A stretch of DNA of 64,000 bases from Bog-473 sp963719485 (GTDB lineage: Bacteria; Actinomycetota; Acidimicrobiia; Acidimicrobiales; RAAP-2). Positions 55,303 through 63,511 of this stretch are shown in pieces; within the stretch, counting starts at the first letter, position 1; each line of letters starts with the position of its first letter. The translations under genes and the position numbers were made by a program. The stretch spans positions 3,596,001 through 3,660,000 of the forward strand of contig OY970387.1 of the NCBI GenBank assembly GCA_963719485.1. Reading direction: 5' to 3'. The notes under the pieces were generated by a model. The model saw nothing but the letters and a program-made list of their open reading frames with translations. It made no database searches and had not been told where the DNA came from.

Positions 55303-56761
55303 ATGCCTCCCGCACCTCACCCCGGCCCCACCGCGTTCGTGCTGGCCGGAGGGGGCACCAAGGGGTCCTTCGAGGTCGGGGTCCTCCAGTACCTGGTCGG
55401 CGTGGAGGGCATCGTCCCCGAGATCATCACGGCGACCTCCGCCGGCGCCATCGCCGCCACCGTGCTGGCGCAGGCCCGCACGCTGCCCGAGTTCCTCGAG
55501 CGGGTCAACGAGATTGAGGGCGACGTGCTGGCCTGGACGCAGACCGAGCACGTCTTCGGCAAGCAGGCGTGGCTCGGCGCGCTCGACGGCACGACGCTCG
55601 GCCGTGAGATCCACCAGGAGCTCACCGAGGGCACCCGACCTCCCTTCCCCCTCACCCCCTCCACCGTGCTGGCCGGTGACGACGTGGTGCCGTCCACCAC
55701 GTCGGACCGCAAGGGCAGGCGTCAGGCCCGTCGGGCCCGGCGCCGCCGGCAGCGGCACATCGCCCGGCTGGTCGCCGGGGCGGGGCTGCGGCTGCCCCGG
55801 GTCCGCCGCCATCTCCGCACCAGTGGCAGCGCGGTCCTCAACCTCGACCCGCTCGCCGGTGCCCTCCGCCACGGGAGCGACGACGGCGTGCGGGCGGTCG
55901 ACCCCGCGCTGATCGCCCGCCCGGGTCTGCAACTCCGTCTGGCCGTCACCGCGCTCCGGGCCGGGGTCCTGCGTTTCGTGTCCGAGGACGGCACCATCGT
56001 GGAGTCCGACGCCCGCACCCCCGCTCCGGGGGTGTCGGCGGGCCCGGTGGAGATCGTGGACGGCGCCATCGCGTCGGCCAGTGTCCCCATGGTCTTCCCG
56101 CCGCACCCGATGGCCGACGACGACTACGTCGACGGTGGCGTGATCGAGATCGTCCCGGTGGCCGCTGCGGCGGCGCTGGGGGCGACCCGCATCATCGCCG
56201 TCGTGGCCGTGCCGCTCACACTGCCCCGGGACGAACGCAACTACGCCGCGGCCCCCGCCGGCTACATCGGATTGCGGTCCATGGGCATGATCGGGGTGGC
56301 CGAGCGGCAGATCTTCGAACCTGAACGTCCCCCTCCCGGAGGGGGCGGCGTTGACGACGATCGACCCCGTCGTCGACGTGGTGGGGCTCTTCGAGGTCGA
56401 GCCGGGCCTCTTGCGGATCAACAAGGACTACGGCTGGTTGCGCGCCGCCGACGTCCTGGCGGATGGCGACGCCGACATCGCAGCCGGGATCGCCGAGGGC
56501 ACCGATGCGATCGTTGAGGCCCGGCGCGAGGCCTGGCGCCTCGAGGAGTCGCTGTGGGCCGCCGGCCGGATCGGGGACGCGGACGCCGGGACGCTGGCCC
56601 TGGTCCGCGAGCAGAAGGAGACGGTGCGCGCCCTGGTCGACCGGCGCAAGCAGCTCGGCTTCCCCGTCCCCGACGGCTGCGAAGACTGGTGGACCGGCTA
56701 CGAGGCCCACACGGCCGAGCGCCCGCAGGGGCTGCCGGCCTTCTCGTCCGGTCGCGGCTGA
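55303..56761 (+). CDS. Patatin-like phospholipase, interrupted by an apparent frameshift
   Basis: A lipid acyl hydrolase of the patatin/RssA type, about 485 residues if repaired. The oxyanion loop is VLAGGGTKGSFEVGVL (13-28) and the nucleophile elbow TATSAGAI (Ser46). The usual motif is G-x-S-x-G, but here Ala replaces the first Gly. The partner Asp is in DYVDGGV. An Arg-rich insert (about 138-170) is unusual. The frame breaks at 56317: TTCGAACCTG needs one base less, or GA more (TTCGAGAACC), after which NLNVPLPEGAALTTIDPVVD continues to the end. ATG 55303 has CACAAT six bases upstream and no Shine-Dalgarno. Confidence 0.82.
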
Positions 56762-57745
56762 TCAGACCGTCGGGCCGCCCAGCCAGCCCCTCCGGCGGAA
56801 GTAGACGATCAGGACCACCACGGTGACGATGTCCAGGCCGATCGCCAGCACGTAGAAGGTCCAGGTCGGTGCGATCACGCGCACCAGGTAGCTGAAGTTC
56901 TGCCCGAAGAAGCCGGTGAGGAAGCTGAGCGGCAGGAAGATGGTGGCGATGATCGTGAGCTGCTTCATCACGACGTTGAGGCGGTTCGACACCGTCGACA
57001 GGTGCGTGTCCATGACGCTCGAGAGGAGGTCCCGGTAGTTGTCGACCATGTCCGCCACGCGGATCAGGTGGTCGTAGAGGTCGCGGAAGTAGCGCGTGGC
57101 CTCCTCGTTCATCCCGGGCACGTCGGTGACGCCGGCGTTGATGCTGGCCACCATGTCGCGCTCGGGCGCCACGATCTTGCGCATCTCAATCAGGGTGCGC
57201 TTCATCTGGAAGAGCTCGCCGAGCTGCGCCTCGGTCGGCGCCTTGAGGATGTCGTCCTCCAGGTTGTCGATCTTGTCGTCGAATTCGGAGAGGACCGGGA
57301 AGAAGCTGTCCACCAGCGAGCCGATGACGAGGTACACGACGACGAGTTGGGGCGAGGCGACCTGGGCCACCGGGTGGCGCTCGAGCCGGTCGCGCGTGTG
57401 GGCCAGCGTCGGGCACTCACCCTTGTGCACCGTCACGACGTAGCGGTCCGTCCAGAAGCAGTGGACCTCGGCGTTGCCCGTGTGGCCCGGGTCGGCGCCC
57501 CGCGCCACCAGGTACACGAAATTGTCGTAGAGATCGACCCGCGGCCGCTGGTTGAAGCGCCCCGCCGACTCGACGGCGAGATGGTGGAACTTGAAGTGGG
57601 TGGCCAACAGCTCGCCGACCATGCCCTTCGACGCGTCGTCGTCGAGGTCCAGCCAGAAGAACTCGGTCCCCGCCAGGGCGGCGAGCACGTTCTCCGTCGT
57701 GGCCGGCGTGTCGTGCTCGCCTTGGCGCAGGATCCCTTCCAGCAC
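56762..57745 (-). CDS. corA: CorA-family divalent cation channel with GQN instead of GMN
   Basis: A 327-residue CorA-type magnesium or cobalt channel. A long cytoplasmic helical funnel (1-260) contains FDDKIDNLEDDILKAPTE and LLSSVMDTHLSTVSNRLNVV, typical of CorA stalk helices. Two membrane helices lie at about 259-280 and 292-315. The filter motif reads Gly281-Gln282-Asn283 in FFGQNFSY where nearly all CorA proteins have Gly-Met-Asn. GTG 57745 is the likely start, but no clear ribosome site is seen. The stop abuts the patatin stop in TGATCA. Confidence 0.87.
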   Translation of the reverse strand: MLEGILRQGEHDTPATTENVLAALAGTEFFWLDLDDDASKGMVGELLATHFKFHHLAVESAGRFNQRPRVDLYDNFVYLVARGADPGHTGNAEVHCFWTDRYVVTVHKGECPTLAHTRDRLERHPVAQVASPQLVVVYLVIGSLVDSFFPVLSEFDDKIDNLEDDILKAPTEAQLGELFQMKRTLIEMRKIVAPERDMVASINAGVTDVPGMNEEATRYFRDLYDHLIRVADMVDNYRDLLSSVMDTHLSTVSNRLNVVMKQLTIIATIFLPLSFLTGFFGQNFSYLVRVIAPTWTFYVLAIGLDIVTVVVLIVYFRRRGWLGGPTV

Positions 57746-57792
57746 CGGCCCAGTCTCCCCGCGCCCGGCGACGCCCGGGTGGATGACCTCGT

Positions 57793-58932
57793 TCAGGCGA
57801 AACGCCCGGGGTCGAACGAGGCCGGCAACGGCACCTCGTCCCCCGGTAGCCCCAACCCCGCCATGCCGTGCGCCAGCACCCGGGCCGAGAGCGGACCCTG
57901 CAGCAGCCCGTTGGCGCCGTGGCCGGTGGCGACCCAGGCGTTGCCCCATCCGGGAAGCCGGCCGACGACGGCGCGGTCGTCCGCCGACGTGGGCCGCAAC
58001 CCCACCCGCGTCTCGAGGTAGCTCGCCGACTTGAGCCCGGGCGCCACGGTGAGGCATTCGCGGAGGAGCTCGTGGAGCCCCGCGGCCGTCACGCTGACCG
58101 AGAAACCGGCGCGCGCCTCGAGCGTGCCGCCGCACGCCACCCGGCCCCCGGGCCAGGGCACGAGATAGTGGGTGAGCAGCGGCTGCACGATCGGCCACCC
58201 GCCCGTGTCCGCACCGACGCCGAGATGCACGATCTGACCCTTCGTCGGACCGACAGGCAGCTTCGCACCCAGCCACTCGCCCATCGCCTTGGTCCAGGCG
58301 CCGCCGGCGACCGCGACCGCGCCGCAGGCCACGTCCCCGTGGTCCTCGACCGCCACGGCGACGACGTTCCCCTCCGCACCGACCACACCGTGCACGGCGC
58401 CGTGCACGAACTCGACACCGCGCACCGCAGCGGCATGGCGCAGCGCGGCCGCCATGCCCCGGCCGTCGACCCGCGCCGAGTCGGGCGCGTGCAGGACGCG
58501 GTGCACGGGGCCCAGAGGTGGGAAGAGCGCGCTGGCCTCCTCGGGGGTCATCTCGACGACCTCCCCCAGAGCCCGGCGCAGCACCAGGTCGGCGTAGGGG
58601 GCGAACCACGCGTCCTCGCTCTCGCGCAAGCCGACGGACAGGATGCCGCAGCGGCCATAGCCCGTCCCGGCGACATCGACGCCGTCGAGCTCCATCCGCT
58701 GCAGCAGGACCGGGTAGTGGTCACCCGCCTGGCGCAGGAACGGCCACAGCGCCGCATCGGTCTCGGTGCTGGTGAGCGGCGACAGGATGCCCGCCCCGGC
58801 GTCGGTCGCCTGCCCTGGACGCCCGGCGTCGATGACCGTGACACCCGCCCCCAGGCACGCCAGCTCGTAGGCCAGGGACAGCCCGACGAGGCCGGCACCG
58901 ACCACGGCCACGTCGCAGGAATCCCCGTTCAC
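57793..58932 (-). CDS. DAO-family FAD-dependent oxidoreductase (ThiO-like paralogue)
   Basis: A 379-residue amine/amino-acid oxidase-type flavoprotein. The FAD loop is VAVVGAGLVGLSLAYEL, the second motif DAGAGILSPLTSTETD, and the C-terminal WGNAWVATGHGANGLLQGPL (G-H-G-x-x-G) binds the flavin. It resembles ThiO and glycine/D-amino acid oxidases, but differs from the thiO at 53960, so the substrate is uncertain. GTG 58932 begins the FAD domain. CorA follows on the same strand after 47 bases. Confidence 0.85.
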   Translation of the reverse strand: MNGDSCDVAVVGAGLVGLSLAYELACLGAGVTVIDAGRPGQATDAGAGILSPLTSTETDAALWPFLRQAGDHYPVLLQRMELDGVDVAGTGYGRCGILSVGLRESEDAWFAPYADLVLRRALGEVVEMTPEEASALFPPLGPVHRVLHAPDSARVDGRGMAAALRHAAAVRGVEFVHGAVHGVVGAEGNVVAVAVEDHGDVACGAVAVAGGAWTKAMGEWLGAKLPVGPTKGQIVHLGVGADTGGWPIVQPLLTHYLVPWPGGRVACGGTLEARAGFSVSVTAAGLHELLRECLTVAPGLKSASYLETRVGLRPTSADDRAVVGRLPGWGNAWVATGHGANGLLQGPLSARVLAHGMAGLGLPGDEVPLPASFDPGRFA

Positions 58933-58982
58933 CGCCCTGAGTCCACCAGGCCGGGCGCCCCGCGTGCCAGTGGTGCGCCACG

Positions 58983-59939
58983 ATGAGCGTCGTGCAGGTC
59001 GTCCGGACACCCGAGGAGCGCTTCGCCGACCTTCCCGGATTCCCCTTCACCCCCCGCCATGCGACGCTGGCCGACGGGCTGCGCATGCACTACGTCGACG
59101 AGGGCCCAGCCGACGCCGAGTGCGTCCTCCTGCTGCACGGACAACCCACCTGGTCGTACCTCTACCGCTCGGTCATCGCCCGTCTGGTCGAGCTGGGCCT
59201 GCGCGCCGTGGCGCCGGACCTGATCGGCTTCGGTCGCTCCGACAAGCCGCTGGACCGCACGGTGTACTCGGTGCAGGCCCACATCGGCTGGCTCTCCCAG
59301 TTCGTGACGGCCGCCGGCCTGTCCGGCGTCACCCTCGTCGTCCAGGACTGGGGCGGCCCGATCGGCTTGGGTCTGCTCACGGCCACACCCGGTCTCGTCC
59401 AGCGCATCGTCGCCGCCAACACCGTGCTGCACACGGCCGACCCCTCCCTGGCGGGCCGCCTCGAATGGGCCTGCCACGCCGGGCCGGACGGGACCGTCAC
59501 CGTGGAGCAGCAACTGCTCGACTATCAGCGCCTCACCCAGGAGCTCACGCCCTTCCATCCCAGCCTCTTCGTGCAGGGGGCCACCGAGTCGGATGTCCCC
59601 GAAGCCGTCCTGGCGGCCTACGACGCGCCGTTCCCCGACGAGACCTTCTGCGCGGGTCCCCGCCAGCTCCCCTTGCTCATGGGCCTGACCCCCATGAGCG
59701 CGTGCGCCCGCGTGAACGTGCGCACCATGCAGGCACTGGCCCGTTTCGACGGCCCGTTCCTCACCGCGTTCTCCGATGGCGATCCGGCGACGCGCGGCTG
59801 GGCCGAGGTGCTCCGAGCGCAGGTCCCGGGCGCGAGGGGACGGGACCACGTCACGATCGAAGGTGCGGGGCACTTCCTCCAGGAGGACTGCGGGACCGAA
59901 CTGGCCGACGTCGTCGGTCGGTTCGTGGCGACCACCTGA
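58983..59939 (+). CDS. Haloalkane dehalogenase-like alpha/beta hydrolase (HLD-I type)
   Basis: A 318-residue hydrolase with the active site of haloalkane dehalogenases: oxyanion segment HGQPTWSYLYR (52-62), nucleophile Asp122 with the halide-binding Trp next to it (VVQDWGGPIGL), acid Asp in FSDGDP and His in GAGHFLQED. H-G-x-P-T-W at the oxyanion site is the HLD-I (DhlA) pattern rather than H-G-N-P-T-S of HLD-II. Asp instead of Ser as nucleophile excludes ordinary esterases. Substrate untested; epoxide hydrolase activity is the alternative. Confidence 0.82.
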   Translation: MSVVQVVRTPEERFADLPGFPFTPRHATLADGLRMHYVDEGPADAECVLLLHGQPTWSYLYRSVIARLVELGLRAVAPDLIGFGRSDKPLDRTVYSVQAHIGWLSQFVTAAGLSGVTLVVQDWGGPIGLGLLTATPGLVQRIVAANTVLHTADPSLAGRLEWACHAGPDGTVTVEQQLLDYQRLTQELTPFHPSLFVQGATESDVPEAVLAAYDAPFPDETFCAGPRQLPLLMGLTPMSACARVNVRTMQALARFDGPFLTAFSDGDPATRGWAEVLRAQVPGARGRDHVTIEGAGHFLQEDCGTELADVVGRFVATT

Positions 59940-60725
59940 TTACGGCGCCGGCCTGGACTCCTCGGGAGCGGCGGCGGGGTCGGGAGCCGGAGCAGCGGCG
60001 AGTGCATCGGGCTCCGGTGGCGTCGCGCCGGTTCCCAGTTGAGCCTTGAGCGCAGCCAGCTCGTTGTCCACCTGTGCGTCCTTGCCGACCTGGTCGAGCT
60101 CCTTCTGGATGTCGTCCGTGCCGCCCCCGACGTCCTCGAGGACGCCCGACTCGAGCAGCTCGTCGAGGGCGCCGGAGCGGGCCTGCATGGTGGCGATCTT
60201 GTCCTGCGCCCGCTGCAGGGACTGCCCGGAGTCGTTGACGGACTTCGAGATCCCGGCGGTGCTCTCGTCGACTTCCGAGATCGCCTTGGCCGCGGTGTAC
60301 TGGGCCTTGAGGGTCTCCTTCTGGGTACGGAAGTCGTTGACCCGCTTCTGCAGCACGTCGAGGGTCTTGGTGAGCTTCTGCTCCTCCTCGTCGAGCTGTT
60401 GGCGCTGCGGCTCCATCTCGTCGATCTGCTGCTGGGCGGCCGCCTTGCGCGACAGCGCCTCCTTGGCGAGATCCTCGCGGTTGGCCGAGAGGGCCTGCTT
60501 GGCCTGGTCCTGCAGATGGTCGACGGTGTGCTGGAACTGCTCCTGCTGGAGCTCCAGGCGCTTCTTCGAGGCGGCCAGGTCGACCAGGGCACGGCGGACC
60601 TGGGTGATCTGCTCGAGCATCTTCTCGTAGGAGAGGTCGAGCATCTCGTCGGGCTTCTCGGCGGCGTCGAGCGCCTTGTTCGTCTTGGCCTGCACGATGT
60701 CGTGAGCCCGCTGGAAGATGCCCAT
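59940..60725 (-). CDS. PspA/IM30-family membrane-stress protein
   Basis: A 261-residue coiled-coil protein beginning MGIFQRAHDIVQAKTNKALD, the conserved N-terminal helix of PspA/Vipp1. Four long helices follow (about 25-215), rich in Gln, Glu, Lys and Ala, and then an Ala/Pro tail. These proteins polymerise on damaged membranes as ESCRT-III-like filaments. GGGAGGG precedes ATG 60725. It abuts the dehalogenase-like gene convergently with no spacer; the PilZ gene lies upstream. Confidence 0.92.
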   Translation of the reverse strand: MGIFQRAHDIVQAKTNKALDAAEKPDEMLDLSYEKMLEQITQVRRALVDLAASKKRLELQQEQFQHTVDHLQDQAKQALSANREDLAKEALSRKAAAQQQIDEMEPQRQQLDEEEQKLTKTLDVLQKRVNDFRTQKETLKAQYTAAKAISEVDESTAGISKSVNDSGQSLQRAQDKIATMQARSGALDELLESGVLEDVGGGTDDIQKELDQVGKDAQVDNELAALKAQLGTGATPPEPDALAAAPAPDPAAAPEESRPAP

Positions 60726-60752
60726 GTTTCCCTCCCTGGGGGGGTCGGTCCG

Positions 60753-61676
60753 TCACTCCACCATAGATTCCCATCGGCCCGTCTGCGGCCGCGACGACCC
60801 TTCTTCCGGGGCGGCAGCTGCCGTGCCTCCACGGGTCGGCGTCGGGCGTCGGCTCGATGCCGCATCGTTGTTCTGGCGTTCCCTCGCTCGGCCCACGGCG
60901 TGGTCTTGCAGCCGGCTCACGGGAGCGGTCGCCGCTTCGGAGCTCCCCTCGAACTCGATGCCGACTCGGAAGGTACCTGGGAGTGTGGAAGTGGCGTAGG
61001 CGATCTCGCCCTCGAGCCGAATGCTGACCGATTCGCCGACGGCGGGAACGTCCACGGAGATGTGGTGTCCCACCAAGGGGAACGGTGCGTGGTGATCGAA
61101 GGTGACGCCGAAGCCGAACATGGAGATGTCGACCACCCGGCACCTTCGCCAGCCCGAATCCCTCTCGCCGTCGATATGGCACGTGCCGTCCCAGCCCGCA
61201 GGTTGGCGGGGCACCCGACGGCGGTACGGCGTGACGGTCCCTTCTCCGGCACCACACTCTTCGGGCGGAGTGCGCGTCCTGGCCTCCTCCATTTCGTCGA
61301 TCGCCTCGGCGTGCCGGTCGATCACATCACGCAGGTGTCGGAGGTGGGCCACCATGGCGTCGCCGTCGTCGTCGCTGATGGCGGACCGCACGGTGTCGGC
61401 GACGGCTCGGTACGCCATCATCTGGGCCTTGAACCGCCACCCGAGGCTCGTGTCGGGACACGGATTCTCCACGAGCCATTCGACTGCCTGGTCGGCGACG
61501 TCGTAGAGATCGTCATACGCGGCGAGCCCTGCAACCTCGTCTCTGTCTGACCTGATGGCGTCGAATTGGCGCTGCGCCACCATGATCGGGCTCCAGGTCC
61601 GGCGAGCCCGACTGAGCCATTCCTCGAATTCGGCGCGATGCATGACGTGCATCTCGCCTCCACGCACTGTGGACAT
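60753..61676 (-). CDS. PilZ-domain protein (probable cyclic-di-GMP binder)
   Basis: A 307-residue protein. An N-terminal helical domain (about 10-150: FEEWLSRARRTWSPIMVAQR, LGWRFKAQMMAYRAVADTVR) precedes a PilZ domain with the cyclic-di-GMP motifs: Arg-rich RRRVPR near the start and DISMFGFG (D-x-S-x2-G). A low-complexity tail follows. ATG 61676 has GGAGCGGAGC before it; ATG 61652 with GGAGG four bases upstream is an alternative. With the GAF-GGDEF protein downstream it suggests local cyclic-di-GMP signalling (inference). Confidence 0.8.
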   Translation of the reverse strand: MSTVRGGEMHVMHRAEFEEWLSRARRTWSPIMVAQRQFDAIRSDRDEVAGLAAYDDLYDVADQAVEWLVENPCPDTSLGWRFKAQMMAYRAVADTVRSAISDDDGDAMVAHLRHLRDVIDRHAEAIDEMEEARTRTPPEECGAGEGTVTPYRRRVPRQPAGWDGTCHIDGERDSGWRRCRVVDISMFGFGVTFDHHAPFPLVGHHISVDVPAVGESVSIRLEGEIAYATSTLPGTFRVGIEFEGSSEAATAPVSRLQDHAVGRARERQNNDAASSRRPTPTRGGTAAAAPEEGSSRPQTGRWESMVE

Positions 61677-61816
61677 GCTCCGCTCCCGCCACTCGTTGGT
61701 GCAACCCCGGGGCGAGACGGAGGACTCGGCCACGGAGGCATTCCCTGCCCTCTTATCGTCCGGACCGATTGCATCTTTAGCTGGGGCCAGCATCAGCGGA
61801 CTCGCAATGGTCGTTG

Positions 61817-61834
61817 GAGGCGCACTGGCGCCTC
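61817..61834. other. Seven-bp hairpin downstream of the 72-residue gene
   Basis: GAGGCGC-ACTG-GCGCCTC, located 70 bases beyond the stop of the 61905-62123 gene on the minus strand. It could stabilise or end that transcript, but no U-run follows. The rest of the 228-bp gap 61677-61904 shows nothing. Confidence 0.3.
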
Positions 61835-61904
61835 GTCCTTCAGCTGCAATCGGAATTGCCGCGCTCGCTGCTTCGGCTGGTTGCGTCGCGGGCGATCTGA
61901 AGAG

Positions 61905-62123
61905 TCAGTTCGCAAACGCGACAGCGAGCACCGCCGTCAGTGGCCCCACGACCACTCGGGTTCGGGGTGACGTGTGCGTGTGGGCCACCGTCTCATCGAA
62001 GGAGAAGGACTGGTCCTGCGGACTGATGGTGAAGCTGGGGACATCGATGGTGTGCCAGCCGTCGGCGAGCTGAACCTCCGAGACATGGGCTTCGTCGATG
62101 CTCACAAGCCACTCGATGCTCAT
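61905..62123 (-). CDS. Small orphan protein
   Basis: A 72-residue protein, MSIEWLVSIDEAHVSEVQLA followed by DGWHTIDVPSFTISP, ending VVVGPLTAVLAVAFAN. Codon third positions are mostly G/C, as in neighbouring genes, and GGAGG lies nine bases before ATG 62123, so it is probably real. It has no known family. A competing hydrophobic open frame on the opposite strand has no ribosome site. Confidence 0.55.
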   Translation of the reverse strand: MSIEWLVSIDEAHVSEVQLADGWHTIDVPSFTISPQDQSFSFDETVAHTHTSPRTRVVVGPLTAVLAVAFAN

Positions 62124-62168
62124 ATATGGAGGCCTCCCAGCCAGGTCAGACGTCGTCCTGCATCTGTT

Positions 62169-62246
62169 TGGTCGGGCTGCCGGGATTTGAACCCGGGACC
62201 TCTTGACCCCCAGTCAAGCGCGCTAACCAAGCTGCGCCACAGCCCG
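62169..62246 (-). tRNA. tRNA-Pro (GGG anticodon)
   Basis: The cloverleaf reads on the minus strand: acceptor CGGGCTG paired with CAGCCCG, D-arm with AGCTTGGTTAGCGCG, anticodon stem CTTGA/TCAAG enclosing the loop CTGGGGG (anticodon GGG, decoding CCC and CCU), and T-arm CCGGGTTCAAATCCCGG. Discriminator A is followed by an encoded CCA. It lies alone between the 72-residue gene and the GAF-GGDEF gene. Confidence 0.96.
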
Positions 62247-62327
62247 CGTGTCGTCACCCTCTTCGATTTTGACAGGTGTCCCGGGTGTCCGCCGGGGCGG
62301 CACATCAGGACCTGGAACGACGAGTCG

Positions 62328-63455
62328 ATGGTAGTCGACTCCCGCTGCGGCGCAGTTGCCGATTGGCGTTCGCCCTGGCCCCGGGCCCTGCAACACGGAA
62401 TTGTGCTTAAGGGGCGCCAGTGCTCTTCCGAATTGCCCAACGTGGCGACTCTCACGCGTGATACCCAACTCGACCTGCTGCATTACGTGATTGAGACCCA
62501 GCGTCTGGTCAACGCAGTCCCGGCCACCGCCGCCGATCGGGCGATCGGTCTCCTCTTGGAGCGGGTGCAAACGGTGACGAATGCCGACGGTGCTGCCGTC
62601 GAGCTGGCCAAAGACGATGTGCTGGTTCCCCAGGCTGTCAGCGGCTTGACCACCGACGTCCAGGATTCACGTGTCGGGGTGGAGCGCAGCCTTTCCGGTC
62701 TCTGCGTGCGAATAGGAATGCCGCTGCTCTGCCGGGACACCGAGACGGATTCCCGGGTGGATGCCGAGGCGTGCCGCTTGGCCGGGGTCCGCTCCATGGC
62801 CGTGGCGCCCATGGTCCGAGCCGGAGAGACCCTGGGCGTGATCCGTGTGATGTCGCGCGAACCTGAGCACTTCGACGAGACGGATGGGGACGTTCTCGAA
62901 TTGATGGCCAACCTCGTTGCTTCGGGGCTCCTCCAGAGTTCGAGGCTGGAGCACGAGGCCGAGCGCGCCTTGCGCGACCCGTTGACCGGGCTCGCAAATC
63001 GCTTGATCTTCATGGACCGCCTGGCCCACCACGGCGACGAGGCCCGCCGCTATGGGCGGCCCTACGGGCTGTTTCTCATCGGCCTGGACGGATTCTCGGT
63101 CGTGAACGAAACACTCGGTCAGGAGTGGGGCGATGCGGTTCTCCGGGCGGTGGCCCAGGGACTGAACGCCACCGTGCGAAGCGGAGACACTCTCGCCCGC
63201 CTGGAAGGTGATCAGTTCATCGTCCTCTGTGGAAACGCCGAGCGATCCATCGTCGAAGAACGGCTCAGGGGACGGATCGACCGTGTCCTCGCCGAGGTCA
63301 ACAAGGAACTCAATCTCGACGGGTTCACCCTCGCTGCCAGTGTGGGCGTGGTGTGGAGCACGGGAAGCGATACCACCGCCGACGAACTTCTGACTGAGGC
63401 CCGTACTGCGCTCATCCGAGCCAAAGGGCAGCGGTACACACCCGACGGCCGCTGA
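62328..63455 (+). CDS. GAF-GGDEF protein with degenerate (EGDQF) active site
   Basis: A 375-residue signalling protein. Residues about 55-205 form a GAF sensor domain (ADRAIGLLLERVQTVTNADG, SLSGLCVRIGMPLLCRDTET). A diguanylate-cyclase-like domain follows from DPLTGLANR (218-226), with LFLIGLDGFSVVNETLGQEW. The active-site signature is EGDQF at 293-297 in place of GGDEF: the first Gly is Glu and the catalytic Glu is Gln. Enzyme activity is therefore doubtful; it may bind GTP or act as an effector. ATG 62328 is the best start, with GTGs at 62403 and 62442 as alternatives. Confidence 0.85.
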   Translation: MVVDSRCGAVADWRSPWPRALQHGIVLKGRQCSSELPNVATLTRDTQLDLLHYVIETQRLVNAVPATAADRAIGLLLERVQTVTNADGAAVELAKDDVLVPQAVSGLTTDVQDSRVGVERSLSGLCVRIGMPLLCRDTETDSRVDAEACRLAGVRSMAVAPMVRAGETLGVIRVMSREPEHFDETDGDVLELMANLVASGLLQSSRLEHEAERALRDPLTGLANRLIFMDRLAHHGDEARRYGRPYGLFLIGLDGFSVVNETLGQEWGDAVLRAVAQGLNATVRSGDTLARLEGDQFIVLCGNAERSIVEERLRGRIDRVLAEVNKELNLDGFTLAASVGVVWSTGSDTTADELLTEARTALIRAKGQRYTPDGR

Positions 63456-63511
63456 CAATCCGGCCATCGGGCTTCTCGGCCTGCTTCACGTCCGTATGGT
63501 CGAATGGGTGC

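Noticed and set aside
61555..62073. Hydrophobic plus-strand frame overlapping the PilZ start and the 72-residue gene
   Set aside because: It has no Shine-Dalgarno or -10 box and overlaps two better-supported minus-strand genes.
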